36,994 nt of DNA from an uncultured Collinsella sp. Lineage in GTDB: Bacteria; Actinomycetota; Coriobacteriia; Coriobacteriales; Coriobacteriaceae. The stretch covers positions 1 through 36,994 of the forward strand of contig UQUL01000020.1 in the NCBI GenBank assembly GCA_900544235.1, given 5' to 3'. Every line of letters starts with the position of its first letter. The first letter of the stretch is position 1. This document shows, one piece after another, positions 6,573 to 14,881 of the stretch. The translations under genes and the position numbers were made by a program. The notes under the pieces were generated by a model that saw only the letters and a list, made by a program, of their open reading frames with translations, searched no databases and was not told the DNA's origin.

Positions 6573-8024
6573 GTGGCAGGCTGGAACCTAACCGGTAATG
6601 CCGTTTCCGCCGAGTTCGACGGTTCGGACGAGCAAGAGCGCAAGGAGCTCAGCGTGAGCCAGGCGGTGGAGATCGCCGCCGGTGCGCTCGATGCCATTCC
6701 GCAGCTGAGCGTCTTGGGCGAGGTCACGGGTTTTCGTGGTCCTAACGCCCGAAGCGGCCACTGCTATTTCCAGATCAAGGACGATTCGGCCACCGTTGAC
6801 TGCATCATTTGGAAGGGTGCCTATCTCAAGCGCACGTTCGATCTGCGCGACGGTATGCAGGTGAGCTTTAAGGGCAGCTTCAATCTCTATAAGGCTACGG
6901 GCCGCATGAGCTTTGTCGCTCGCTCGTTTTCGCTGGCGGGGGAGGGTCTGCTGCGTCAACAAGTGGCGCAACTGGCCGAAAAGCTACGCCGTGAGGGTCT
7001 GATGGACGAAGCGCGCAAGCGCCGCATCCCGGTGTTCTGCTCCCGCGTGGCGGTCGTCACCTCGCTTTCGGGTGCCGTAATCGACGACGTCAAGCGCACA
7101 TTGCGTCGTCGCAACCCGCTCGTCGAGCTCGTCTGCGTGGGTGCCAAGGTACAAGGCGAGGGTGCGCCGACAGAGCTCATTGAGGGCCTGCGCCGCGCCG
7201 CTTCCATTACGCCGGCGCCCGACTGTATTTTGTTGGTGCGCGGCGGCGGCTCCTTTGAGGACCTCATGACCTTTAATGACGAGGAGCTTGCCCGCGCGGT
7301 GGCGGCTTGTCCCGTGCCCGTGGTGACCGGCATTGGCCATGAGCCCGATACCTCGATTTGCGACATGGTGAGCGACCGTCGCGCCTCCACGCCTACGGCG
7401 GCGGCCGAATCGGTGGCGCCGGCTATGACGGAGTTGGCCGATGTGCTCGAGGCGCGCTATCAACGTCTGGGTGCTGCGATGGCATCGATGATTGGGTCGG
7501 CCCAGGTCGACCTGGAGATGCTCGATCAGCGCGGTCGCCGTGCCTGGGATACCTATACGGCTCGCTTGGGCGATGCGCTCGATGCGGCTGCGTGCCGCCC
7601 GTGCCTCAACGACCCAACGTTTATGGTTGAGCGTCGCGAGTCTGAGCTTGCCCTGACGGCCGATCGTTTGTCCGGCGCCATAACGCGTTCGGTTGGGGCA
7701 TTCCGCTCCAACTTTGAGCGTCTGCCCGAGCGCTTGATCGCAAGCACCTCAGGACTCGATGGCAAGCGCCATGCGCTCACGCTCGCAAGCTCCCGCCTGG
7801 AGCATCAGGGGCGCACGATGCTCAACAAGCCAGCATCCGACCTGGGCCGTGCGGCAGCCTCGCTCGATGCCCTGTCGCCGCTCAAGGTGCTTGCCCGTGG
7901 TTATTCCATCGCGTACAGCGATGATGGGGTGGCCACGAGCGCCAAGACCTTTAAGCCCGGTGACGCCATTCGCGTGCGCATGGCAGACGGCAACGTGGCG
8001 GCAACGGTCGATACGGTCGAGTAG
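6573..8024 (+). CDS. xseA: Exodeoxyribonuclease VII large subunit
   Basis: The catalytic subunit of exonuclease VII, which degrades single-stranded DNA from both ends and acts in DNA repair. The protein has 483 residues, somewhat longer than the usual 400-460. An N-terminal OB-fold (about 45-130) includes LGEVTGFRGPN and GHCYFQIKDD. The catalytic core contains RGGGSFEDLMTFNDE near residue 225 and GIGHEPDTS near 255. A long helical region and the C-terminal LARGYSI segment follow. The start is GTG 6573, chosen for the AAAGGAGG at 6559-6566. The small-subunit gene follows 42 bases later, as in most genomes. Confidence 0.95.
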   Translation: MAGWNLTGNAVSAEFDGSDEQERKELSVSQAVEIAAGALDAIPQLSVLGEVTGFRGPNARSGHCYFQIKDDSATVDCIIWKGAYLKRTFDLRDGMQVSFKGSFNLYKATGRMSFVARSFSLAGEGLLRQQVAQLAEKLRREGLMDEARKRRIPVFCSRVAVVTSLSGAVIDDVKRTLRRRNPLVELVCVGAKVQGEGAPTELIEGLRRAASITPAPDCILLVRGGGSFEDLMTFNDEELARAVAACPVPVVTGIGHEPDTSICDMVSDRRASTPTAAAESVAPAMTELADVLEARYQRLGAAMASMIGSAQVDLEMLDQRGRRAWDTYTARLGDALDAAACRPCLNDPTFMVERRESELALTADRLSGAITRSVGAFRSNFERLPERLIASTSGLDGKRHALTLASSRLEHQGRTMLNKPASDLGRAAASLDALSPLKVLARGYSIAYSDDGVATSAKTFKPGDAIRVRMADGNVAATVDTVE

Positions 8025-8066
8025 GCCGCGTTTCATAGCGATAAACCTTTAGGAAAGGAAACAGAT

Positions 8067-8333
8067 ATGGCAGAGAAGACCCCGGTCGAGCAGCTTACGT
8101 ACAAGCAGGCTTCACAGGAGTTGGAGCTCATCATCCGCAGCTTGGAGTCGGGTGATATGGAGCTCGAGGAGTCGCTTGAGAGCTATACCCGCGGCGTCGA
8201 GCTCCTCAAGAGCCTGCGTACCCGCTTGTCCGATGCCGAGCAGAAGGTCTCGGTGCTCCTGAAGGACGTCGACGGCAACGACGTGCTCGCCGACGGCGAA
8301 GCCGCCAACACCGACGACAACCTCTCGTTCTAA
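8067..8333 (+). CDS. xseB: Exodeoxyribonuclease VII small subunit
   Basis: An 88-residue helical protein that binds several copies around the XseA subunit. The family core is present: LTYKQASQELELIIRSLESG, then MELEESLESYTRGVELLK. The last 20 residues are acidic and poorly conserved. An AGGAAAGGAAA site precedes the ATG at 8067. Its place 42 bases after xseA supports a two-gene operon. Confidence 0.95.
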   Translation: MAEKTPVEQLTYKQASQELELIIRSLESGDMELEESLESYTRGVELLKSLRTRLSDAEQKVSVLLKDVDGNDVLADGEAANTDDNLSF

Positions 8334-8347
8334 CCATCCCGACCAAA

Positions 8348-8353
8348 TATAAT
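8348..8353 (+). promoter_or_regulatory. Putative -10 box for the HIT gene
   Basis: A perfect TATAAT lies 30 bases before the HIT start codon, in the gap after xseB. No good -35 is visible at the correct distance. The same spot is flanked by GACCAA (8341-8346) and TTGGTC (8358-8363), a small inverted repeat that could be an operator. Confidence 0.4.
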
Positions 8354-8382
8354 TACCTTGGTCTGTGAGAAAGGAACCAACC

Positions 8383-8718
8383 ATGTGTGATTGCATCTTC
8401 TGCAAAATTGCCAACCACGAGATCCCCTCGACCGTCGTCTACGAGGATGACCAGGTCATCGCGTTCGACGACCTCAATCCCCAGGCGCCGGTCCACACGC
8501 TCGTGATCCCCAAGAAGCACTACAGTGACATCGCCGATAACGTGCCCGCCGAGACCATGGGCGCCATGGCCCACGCCATCCAGGAGGTCGCCAAGGCCAA
8601 GGGTCTGGAGGACGGTTTCCGCGTCATCTCCAACAAGGGCGTCAACGCCGGTCAGACCGTCATGCACTTCCACATGCACGTCCTCGGCGGCAAGAACCTG
8701 GGCGAGAACCTCATCTGA
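8383..8718 (+). CDS. HIT family nucleotide-binding hydrolase (HinT-like)
   Basis: A 111-residue cytoplasmic protein of the histidine triad superfamily, which hydrolyses purine nucleoside phosphoramidates such as AMP-lysine. The signature HFHMHVLGG is near residues 96-104. An N-terminal CDCIFCKI contains the paired cysteines often seen as zinc ligands in bacterial HinT proteins. I chose ATG 8383 (MCDCIFC) because GAAAGGA precedes it. An upstream GTG at 8365 would add six residues and bury the ribosome-binding site. Confidence 0.93.
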   Translation: MCDCIFCKIANHEIPSTVVYEDDQVIAFDDLNPQAPVHTLVIPKKHYSDIADNVPAETMGAMAHAIQEVAKAKGLEDGFRVISNKGVNAGQTVMHFHMHVLGGKNLGENLI

Positions 8719-8759
8719 GGACGCACGGCCCGTCGCCTTGGCTGCCTTTGGAGTAACCT

Positions 8760-9650
8760 ATGCAGTTTTCTCAACTCGAATACCTTCAAGCGGTAGCGAA
8801 CTACGGCGGCGTGCGCAAAGCGGCTCGCGCCGTTCACGTGAGCCCACAGGCTGTCTCGTCGGCAATTAAGAAACTGGAGTCTGAGTATCAGATCGTTTTG
8901 CTCAATCGATCGGCGGGGGAGGCTGTTTTGTCTCCGGCGGGCAGAGAATTTGCGCGTCGTGCACGCGTGATCCTGGCACAAGTCGACGATCTCAAAAAGT
9001 ACACCCAATCGGGGAACGGTGGCGTTTCGCCCGACGGCCACTTTCGTCTTTACGTCCCCTGTCTTCACGGGCGGGGGCGTCTTTTTTCCGAAAACTGGTA
9101 CGACTCGTTTGAAAGCTCGCACCCTCAGATTCACCTTGATGTGTGGCATCAGCCAACGGCTACATGCTTTGAATCACTTGTGCTTGGCATTTCGGATGCG
9201 GCCATCTCATTTGAGGAACCAAGGGACAGTGTCCTTTCTTCGAAATACTTGGGTGAAAAGGAGCTCAAGGTTCTTTCGTGCCCAGCGGGTCATCAATCTG
9301 TGGGTGCTATGACCGTTCGTGAGTTACTGGGCGGCAGGTTAGCTGTTCCCATTAATTTGTCGCCCTGTCTCAATGCGATCAATCAATGCCCCGAAGCTCA
9401 GCTGGTTAATTTCCGCTTCCGCGACGTCGAATACGGAAACAGAGCGCAGGCTGAGTTTCTTCAAGCCGGGGGATTGATATTGGGTTTTTCTGGCTCTTCT
9501 CTCGCATCAGATGGGTCGGAAGTGAGCGAGTACTCTATTGAAGGTTCGCATGACGTAGCCTTGCCCATCTACTTTTGCTATCGACAAAATGCCTGGACCG
9601 ATCGACACCAGACGGTATTTCTTCACCTATTGCGTCATCTCGCTTCGTGA
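8760..9650 (+). CDS. LysR family transcriptional regulator
   Basis: A 296-residue DNA-binding regulator. The N-terminal winged helix-turn-helix (residues 1-60) includes AVHVSPQAVSSAIKKLE, and the rest is a LysR-type effector-binding domain. An AGGAG-like site (TTTGGAGTAA) sets the start at 8760. Base composition and codon use (many TTT, TCT, CAA, ATT) are less GC-biased than in neighbouring genes and match the MFS gene that follows in the same direction, so the pair may have been acquired together. The effector is unknown. LysR genes usually diverge from their target; here the likely target lies downstream instead. Confidence 0.9.
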   Translation: MQFSQLEYLQAVANYGGVRKAARAVHVSPQAVSSAIKKLESEYQIVLLNRSAGEAVLSPAGREFARRARVILAQVDDLKKYTQSGNGGVSPDGHFRLYVPCLHGRGRLFSENWYDSFESSHPQIHLDVWHQPTATCFESLVLGISDAAISFEEPRDSVLSSKYLGEKELKVLSCPAGHQSVGAMTVRELLGGRLAVPINLSPCLNAINQCPEAQLVNFRFRDVEYGNRAQAEFLQAGGLILGFSGSSLASDGSEVSEYSIEGSHDVALPIYFCYRQNAWTDRHQTVFLHLLRHLAS

Positions 9651-9664
9651 GGCCATTTGGCCTC
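9649..9664 (+). other. Hairpin overlapping the LysR stop codon
   Basis: GAGGCCA and TGGCCTC (9649-9655, 9658-9664) form a 7-bp stem with a 2-base loop, beginning inside the TGA stop. There is no T-run, so the downstream MFS gene may still be reached by readthrough. Confidence 0.4.
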
Positions 9665-9769
9665 GTGTCGTCAAGTGAATGTTGACGCCTTGTAACACAT
9701 GACTGACGGCTTTGCCCTCATACTTTTCCAAGATTCCGATTTAGATTGTTGACTCTTGGAGGGCGGAGC

Positions 9770-10930
9770 ATGAAAAACCGTACGGTTTTGCTTTATATGA
9801 CGTTTGTTTTTCTGTCGAACTTCAGCACCATTTTGTATTTTCTGACGGTTTACCTTGAATTCGTCGGATTCTCGATGGTGGCGATTTCTAGCATGATGAT
9901 TGCATATCAAGTGAGCAAGTTCATCCTTGAAGTTCCCACTGGCTATATTGCCGATAGGTTTGGACGAAAGACAAGTGGTCTCGTTGGCGTCGTGGGGATG
10001 CTTGGATACTACGCCGCCCTGCTTCTCGTCCGTTCTCCTCTGCTTTTAATCGGCGCGTTTGCTCTCAAAGGTTTTGCCGCTGCATGTATGAGCGGGTCCA
10101 TGGAAGCGATTTACATTGACAGCGTCTCTCTGGACCAGCTCGTAAGGCTTAATGTCGTTGAGCGATTTGTTTTCTATGCCTCTTATGCCCTCTCCGCTTG
10201 TGTGGGCGGTTTCATTTCGTCCGCTGGCGCGTATCTCATTGGTCTTTTGGCAGATATCATCGCAATGGTGTTGACGTTGGTTGTCGTTGTCTGCATTCCT
10301 GAGATGCGAAGAGGGGACACTACAGCGACACCTAAGCGTGGAATTAGCCCGAAGATGATCGGTGCCGCTATTGCGCGTAACGGCATTCTTCGTTCAGCGT
10401 TCATCATGGACTGCTCTCAGGCATTTGCTTTTGTCGCCCTGGAAGACTTTTTCTCACTGTTGCTTGCGGGTCGCGGAATGAATGCCGTCGCTTCGGGTGT
10501 GATCATTGCGGTCCAGCTTCTTGCCTCGGCCTCCATGGGGCTTATTGTGCCCAGTGTGATTGCTCATGTCGACAAGGGCCGTTTTGCGCGTATTTGCGGC
10601 ATCGTGCGCCTTTCCCTGGCTGCTCTGTTTTTGATTCCCTTTACTCCGGTCTATTTGCTGCCCGTGTTCTATGTACTGCAGACGGTCGCGTACTCGTTAT
10701 TTGCTCCAATTAAATACTCAATTTTTCAAAATGCTGTCGATTCTTCGATGCGCTGTTCACTGATTTCGGTCCAAAGCCAGATGGTGGCGGTGGGTGCCAT
10801 CCTTTTCTATCTGTTCAATGCTGCGTTGAGCAGCATCGCGGGCATTCGAGTCGTATTGCTTGTTGCGCTCGGGATTTCTTCCCTGGTGTATATCCCCGCG
10901 CTATTTCGTCTTACAAGTCAAAGGCCATGA
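9770..10930 (+). CDS. MFS transporter, drug-efflux-like
   Basis: A 386-residue protein with about 12 hydrophobic segments, the usual size for a major facilitator. The loop between helices 2 and 3 reads GYIADRFGRKTSGLVG, matching the MFS motif A pattern (GxxxDRxGRK). This suggests proton-coupled export of a small molecule; the substrate cannot be told. The start at 9770 is set by GGAGGGCGGAGC just upstream, in preference to an in-frame start at 9746. The gene shares the lower-GC composition of the LysR gene 119 bases upstream, which probably controls it. Confidence 0.88.
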   Translation: MKNRTVLLYMTFVFLSNFSTILYFLTVYLEFVGFSMVAISSMMIAYQVSKFILEVPTGYIADRFGRKTSGLVGVVGMLGYYAALLLVRSPLLLIGAFALKGFAAACMSGSMEAIYIDSVSLDQLVRLNVVERFVFYASYALSACVGGFISSAGAYLIGLLADIIAMVLTLVVVVCIPEMRRGDTTATPKRGISPKMIGAAIARNGILRSAFIMDCSQAFAFVALEDFFSLLLAGRGMNAVASGVIIAVQLLASASMGLIVPSVIAHVDKGRFARICGIVRLSLAALFLIPFTPVYLLPVFYVLQTVAYSLFAPIKYSIFQNAVDSSMRCSLISVQSQMVAVGAILFYLFNAALSSIAGIRVVLLVALGISSLVYIPALFRLTSQRP

Positions 10931-10963
10931 GTATTTAGGCACCGATAACTTATATATCAACGC

Positions 10964-10997
10964 AATAAACCCGAGCGCGAGGGCGTTTGGGTTTATT
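10964..10997 (+). terminator. Hairpin after the MFS gene
   Basis: AATAAACCC (10964-10972) and GGGTTTATT (10989-10997) pair perfectly around a 16-base loop, 33 bases past the stop codon and followed by ATTG. It could end the MFS transcript. The acetate kinase promoter should lie near or after it. A further hairpin (GGCGG/CCGCC, about 11017-11033) lies in the leader of the next gene. Confidence 0.55.
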
Positions 10998-11050
10998 ATT
11001 GAAGCGTATGTAACCTGGCGGCGCCACACCGCCTGTTAGTAGGGAGACAC

Positions 11051-12229
11051 ATGAACGTTCTGGTCGTCAACGCGGGATCTTCGACCCTTAAGTATCAGGT
11101 CATCGACACCAAGTCCCATAAGGTGTCCGCAAAGGGCTCCTGCGAGCGCGTCTGCTTTACCGGTGGTACCTTCACCCATGCTGCCAATGGCTCCAAGAAG
11201 GTGACCGAGAACATCGAGTTCCCCGACCACAAGGTCGCCATCGAGGTCGTCCTGAAGGACCTTGAGGCCAACGGCGTCAAGATCGAGGGCATCGGCCACC
11301 GTATCGTTCAGGGCGGTTGGTACTTTGGTGATTCCTCCCTCGTCGACGAGGACGTCCTCGCCAAGATTCGCGAGGTCGCCCCGCTGGCGCCGCTGCACAA
11401 CAACCCCGAGGCCAACGTTATCGAGTACTGCCTGGAGCAGTATCCCGATCTGCCCAACGTCACGGTCTACGACACCGCTTTCCACTTCAACATGCCCGAG
11501 GTCGCCAAGACCTACGCCCTTCCCAAGGATGTTTGCGACAAGCTGCACATCCGTAAGTACGGCGCCCACGGCACCAGCTATCGCTACATCTCCAAGAAGG
11601 TCGCCGAGATGACCAACGGCGAGGCCCGCAAGGTCGTCGTGTGCCATATCGGCTCTGGCGCTTCCCTGTGCGCCATCGAGGACGGCAAGTGCATGGACAC
11701 CACCATGGGCTTGACGCCGCTCGACGGCGTCATGATGGGCACCCGCTGCGGCTCCATCGACCCGGCTACCGTGTGCTACCTGCAGCGCGAGGGTGGCTAC
11801 ACCTTCGACGAGGTCGACGAGATGATGAACAAGAAGTCTGGCCTTTTGGCTGTGACCGGTGGCAAGACCAACGACTGCCGCAACGTTGAGGAGCTCGCCG
11901 CTGCTGGTGACCCCGAGGCTCAGCTCGCCTTCGATATGTTCGTCTACAAGATTGCCGCTAAGGCCGCCGAGATGGCCACCTCCATGTGCGGCATGGACAC
12001 CCTGGTCTTTACCGCCGGCATCGGCGAGCACGCTCCGGCCGTTCGCGCTGGCGTGGCCGATCGTCTGGCCTTTATGGGCGTCAAGATGGATCACGCCCGT
12101 AATGCCCTGCGTGGCGACGGCGCTTGGTGCCTGTCCGCCAAGGATTCCAAGGTCAAGATTTTCGTCATCCCTACGGACGAGGAGTTCATGATCGCTTCCG
12201 ACGTCGAGCGCATCGTCAACGGCAAGTAA
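11051..12229 (+). CDS. Acetate kinase paralogue with altered active-site residues
   Basis: A 392-residue ASKHA-fold kinase interconverting acetyl phosphate and acetate with ATP/ADP. The N-terminal VNAGSSTLKY, GHRIVQGG (catalytic Arg), DTAFH (catalytic Asp), GTRCGSIDP and IPTDEE are intact. Two positions differ from the family: GAHGTSY has Tyr177 where nearly all have His (His184 in the Methanosarcina enzyme), and CHIGSGAS has Ser202 where Asn (Asn211) is standard. The tandem neighbour keeps both. The start has GGGAG eight bases upstream. It could be a slower enzyme, a kinase for another acyl group or phosphoryl donor, or a regulatory paralogue. A terminator separates it from the second copy. 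Confidence 0.85.
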   Translation: MNVLVVNAGSSTLKYQVIDTKSHKVSAKGSCERVCFTGGTFTHAANGSKKVTENIEFPDHKVAIEVVLKDLEANGVKIEGIGHRIVQGGWYFGDSSLVDEDVLAKIREVAPLAPLHNNPEANVIEYCLEQYPDLPNVTVYDTAFHFNMPEVAKTYALPKDVCDKLHIRKYGAHGTSYRYISKKVAEMTNGEARKVVVCHIGSGASLCAIEDGKCMDTTMGLTPLDGVMMGTRCGSIDPATVCYLQREGGYTFDEVDEMMNKKSGLLAVTGGKTNDCRNVEELAAAGDPEAQLAFDMFVYKIAAKAAEMATSMCGMDTLVFTAGIGEHAPAVRAGVADRLAFMGVKMDHARNALRGDGAWCLSAKDSKVKIFVIPTDEEFMIASDVERIVNGK

Positions 12230-12240
12230 TTGCAAGAGGG

Positions 12241-12279
12241 GAGGGGCTGGACGACCGAGCGCCGTTCGGCCCCTCTTTT
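12241..12279 (+). terminator. Intrinsic terminator between the acetate kinase genes
   Basis: GAGGGGCTGGAC (12241-12252) pairs with GTTCGGCCCCTC (12264-12275), 12 bp including two G-U pairs, followed by TTTT. The two kinase genes are therefore probably separate transcription units. Confidence 0.85.
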
Positions 12280-12309
12280 GCGCTCGTTGGGCGATATGCT
12301 GATATCTAT

Positions 12310-12326
12310 TTATCAAGATATGATAA
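12310..12326 (+). promoter_or_regulatory. Candidate operator before the second acetate kinase gene
   Basis: TTATCA and TGATAA form a perfect inverted repeat around AGATA, in an AT-rich patch 67 bases before the start codon. A possible -10 (TATGAT, 12319-12324) overlaps it. The regulator is unknown. Confidence 0.4.
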
Positions 12327-12392
12327 CTTCTTATTAAAATGCGGCCGCCTTAAGGGGCCTGCGTCGACCGTATTGCACTGCGAAGGAGTCTC

Positions 12393-13571
12393 ATGAACGT
12401 ACTTGTTGTCAACGCCGGCAGCTCAAGCCTTAAATATCAGCTTTTGGATACCGATACCCGCAAGGTTTTCGCCAAGGGCAACTGCGAGCGTATCGGATCG
12501 GACATGGGCATCTTTGGCCACTCCGAGAACGGTGGCGCTAAGCAGACCGAGGAGGTCCCTTTCCCCGATCATCGCTCTGCTATCGCTCGCGTGCTCGAGG
12601 AGCTCGAGAAGACCGACTTTACGATTGATGGCATTGGGCATCGTATCGTTCAGGGCGGCTGGCACTTCGATGATTCCGCGGTTGTCGACGACGAGGTTAT
12701 GGCCAAGATTCTTGAGGTGGCACCGCTTGCTCCGCTGCACAACTACGGCGAGGCCGCAGCGATTGAGTATTGCCGTGAGAAGTATCCGGAGCTGCCCAAC
12801 GTGGCGGTCTTCGACACCTCGTTCCACATGACCATGCCCGAGGTTGCCTACACCTACGCGCTGCCCAAGGACGTTTGCGACAAGTACCACGTGCGCAAGT
12901 ACGGCGCCCACGGCACGAGCCACCGCTATGAGTGGATGATGGCCAAGGAGATCCTGGGTTCGCGCTGCCACCGCCTGCTTTCGTGCCATCTGGGCAACGG
13001 TGCTTCGCTCGCTGCTATCGAGGACGGCGTGTGCCGCGACACCACGATGGGTCTCACGCCGCTCGATGGCCTGATGATGGGCACCCGTTGTGGTTCCATC
13101 GACCCGGCCACCGTGTGCTACCTGCAGCGCGAGGGCGGCTACAGCTACCAGGAAGTCGATGACATGATGAACAAGCAGTCTGGTCTGCTTGCCATCTCGG
13201 GCATCTCCAACGACGCCCGCGACATCCGCACGCGCGCCTCCGAGGGCGACGAGCGCTGCCTGCTCGCCTTCGATATGTTCGCCTATAAGGCCATGCAGCA
13301 GGCCGGTTCCATGATCGCTTCCATGGCGGGCGTGGACACCATTACCTTTACCGCCGGCATCGGCGAGAACGACTGGTCGATCCGCAAGGCCTTCTGCGAC
13401 TGCTTTGAGTGGCTGGGCGTGCGCATCGACAACAACAAGAACCGCGAGGCCGTGGGCAACGGCCCACAGGTCATCAGCGCCGCCGGCTCTTCCGTCACGG
13501 TTATGGTCATCCCCACCGACGAGGAATACATGATCGCCCACGACGTCGAGCGCCTGACCAAGAACAACTAA
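12393..13571 (+). CDS. ackA: Acetate kinase
   Basis: A 392-residue acetate kinase, the ATP-forming last step of acetate fermentation. All family hallmarks are seen: VNAGSSSLKY at 6-15, GHRIVQGG at 82-89, DTSFH at 141-145, GAHGTSH with His177, CHLGNGAS with Asn202, GTRCGSIDP, and IPTDEE near the end. It is therefore the canonical member of the tandem pair. GAAGGAG precedes the ATG at 12393. It ends facing the phosphotransacetylase gene across a shared bidirectional terminator; pta makes the acetyl phosphate this enzyme consumes. Confidence 0.95.
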   Translation: MNVLVVNAGSSSLKYQLLDTDTRKVFAKGNCERIGSDMGIFGHSENGGAKQTEEVPFPDHRSAIARVLEELEKTDFTIDGIGHRIVQGGWHFDDSAVVDDEVMAKILEVAPLAPLHNYGEAAAIEYCREKYPELPNVAVFDTSFHMTMPEVAYTYALPKDVCDKYHVRKYGAHGTSHRYEWMMAKEILGSRCHRLLSCHLGNGASLAAIEDGVCRDTTMGLTPLDGLMMGTRCGSIDPATVCYLQREGGYSYQEVDDMMNKQSGLLAISGISNDARDIRTRASEGDERCLLAFDMFAYKAMQQAGSMIASMAGVDTITFTAGIGENDWSIRKAFCDCFEWLGVRIDNNKNREAVGNGPQVISAAGSSVTVMVIPTDEEYMIAHDVERLTKNN

Positions 13572-13593
13572 CGCGCGCATTTGCAAGTAAACG

Positions 13594-13629
13594 AAAGGCC
13601 TCCAGAGCAACAGCTCCGGAGGCCTTTTT
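13594..13629. terminator. Bidirectional terminator between ackA and pta
   Basis: AAAGGCCTCC (13594-13603) and GGAGGCCTTT (13618-13627) form a 10-bp stem extended by GAGC/GCTC across one mismatch. A run of T follows on the plus strand, and the AAA before the stem supplies T residues on the minus strand. It ends both convergent genes. Confidence 0.9.
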
Positions 13630-13669
13630 GCTAGCAGGTGGAAATTCCTGTCCCGAGGGGATATGTCCG

Positions 13670-14650
13670 CTACTCAGCCATCTGAGCCTGGACGGCGGTG
13701 ATGGCCACGACACCCACGATGTCGTCAGCAGAGCAGCCGCGCGACAGATCGTTGACCGGCTTGGCGATGCCCTGCAGGATGGGGCCGTAGGCGTCGGCGC
13801 CGGCGAAGCGCTGGACCAGCTTGTAGCCGATGTTGCCGGCCTCGAGGTCGGGGAACACGAGCACGTTGGCCTTGCCGGCAACGGAGGAGCCGGGAGCCTT
13901 GAGCTGGGCGACGGTGGGGACAATAGCGGCATCGAGCTGCAGGTCGCCGTCGATGGCGAGCTCGGGAGCCTTCTCCTTGCAGAACTTCACAGCCTCCTGG
14001 ACCTTCTTGGCGACCTCGCCGCCAGCGGAGCCCATGGTGGAGTAGGAGAGCATGGCCACGTGCGGCTCAACGTTGCCCATGAAGGTGGACCAGGAGTGAG
14101 CGGAGGCGATGGCGATCTCGGAGAGCTCGTCGGAGGACGGGTTGATGTTGAGGCCGCAGTCGGCGAAGATCAGCGTGCCGTCAGTGCCGAACTGCGGGGT
14201 GTCGGTGCACATCACGAAGAAGGCCGAGACCAGCTTGGTGCCCGGGGCGGTCTTGAGGATCTGAAGCGCGGGGCGCAGGGTGTCGGCGGTGGAGTGGCAG
14301 GCGCCGGAGACCAGGCCGTCGGCATCGCCCATCTTGACCATCATGGTGCCAAAGTAGGTGGCGTCCATCACCTGGGCGCGAGCCTGCTCGATGGTAACGC
14401 CCTTCTTGGCGCGGAGCTCGGCAAACTTCTGCGCGTACTCCTCGTGCTTCTCGGCATTGCGCGGGTCGATGACGGTAGCGCCGGGAACGTTGATCTCGTC
14501 GGGGTTGCCCAGGATGACGATCTTTGCCAGGCCCTCCTCGATGATTTTGGTGGCCGCGACGATAGTGCGCGGATCCTCGCCCTCGGGCAGGACGATCGTC
14601 TTAAGGTCGGCCTTGGCGGCAGACTTCATACGGTTTAGGAAATCGCTCAT
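13670..14650 (-). CDS. pta: Phosphate acetyltransferase
   Basis: A 326-residue phosphotransacetylase of the short, single-domain type, making acetyl phosphate from acetyl-CoA and phosphate. Family segments are clear: LPEGEDPRTIVAA near residue 20, DATYFGTMMVKMGDADGLVS near 100, and LVFPDLEAGNIGYKLVQR near 270. The start at 14650 has AAGGAGT upstream. It faces ackA instead of lying in the same operon, so the two halves of the acetate pathway here must be coordinated from separate promoters. A 9-bp hairpin lies in the intergenic region just upstream. Confidence 0.95.
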   Translation of the reverse strand: MSDFLNRMKSAAKADLKTIVLPEGEDPRTIVAATKIIEEGLAKIVILGNPDEINVPGATVIDPRNAEKHEEYAQKFAELRAKKGVTIEQARAQVMDATYFGTMMVKMGDADGLVSGACHSTADTLRPALQILKTAPGTKLVSAFFVMCTDTPQFGTDGTLIFADCGLNINPSSDELSEIAIASAHSWSTFMGNVEPHVAMLSYSTMGSAGGEVAKKVQEAVKFCKEKAPELAIDGDLQLDAAIVPTVAQLKAPGSSVAGKANVLVFPDLEAGNIGYKLVQRFAGADAYGPILQGIAKPVNDLSRGCSADDIVGVVAITAVQAQMAE

Positions 14651-14703
14651 GTTACTCCTTACAAGCGTTTCGCTAAGCTCCAGGCACCCGGCTGTTCACG
14701 AAT

Positions 14704-14724
14704 AAACCCGCTGCTAGCGGGTTT
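14704..14724. other. Hairpin between divergent pta and glf
   Basis: AAACCCGCT and AGCGGGTTT (14704-14712, 14716-14724) form a perfect 9-bp stem with a 3-base loop. It lies between two divergent genes, 53 bases before the pta start, so it may be part of a leader or an operator and not a terminator. Confidence 0.5.
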
Positions 14725-14797
14725 ACCATTCAATTAAGTACGCCGCGGTGCTTGAGCTTTCCTTGTGTGGCAAGCTCATTATAGGACGCATTAGCGC

Positions 14798-14803
14798 TAT
14801 AAT
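14798..14803 (+). promoter_or_regulatory. Putative -10 box for glf
   Basis: A perfect TATAAT lies 78 bases before the glf start codon. The -35 at the correct distance (CTCATT) is a poor match. Confidence 0.4.
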
Positions 14804-14881
14804 CGCTCTGATAAATATGTCTCGAAGAATGTTCGAGAAAAGCCCAGCTAACGAGCCCGTGGCTTTTGACAAGGAGTATCG

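Noticed and set aside
11036..14638. Long open frames opposite both acetate kinases and pta
   Set aside because: They are shadows of codon bias, lacking ribosome-binding sites and recognisable motifs, and they overlap confident genes completely.
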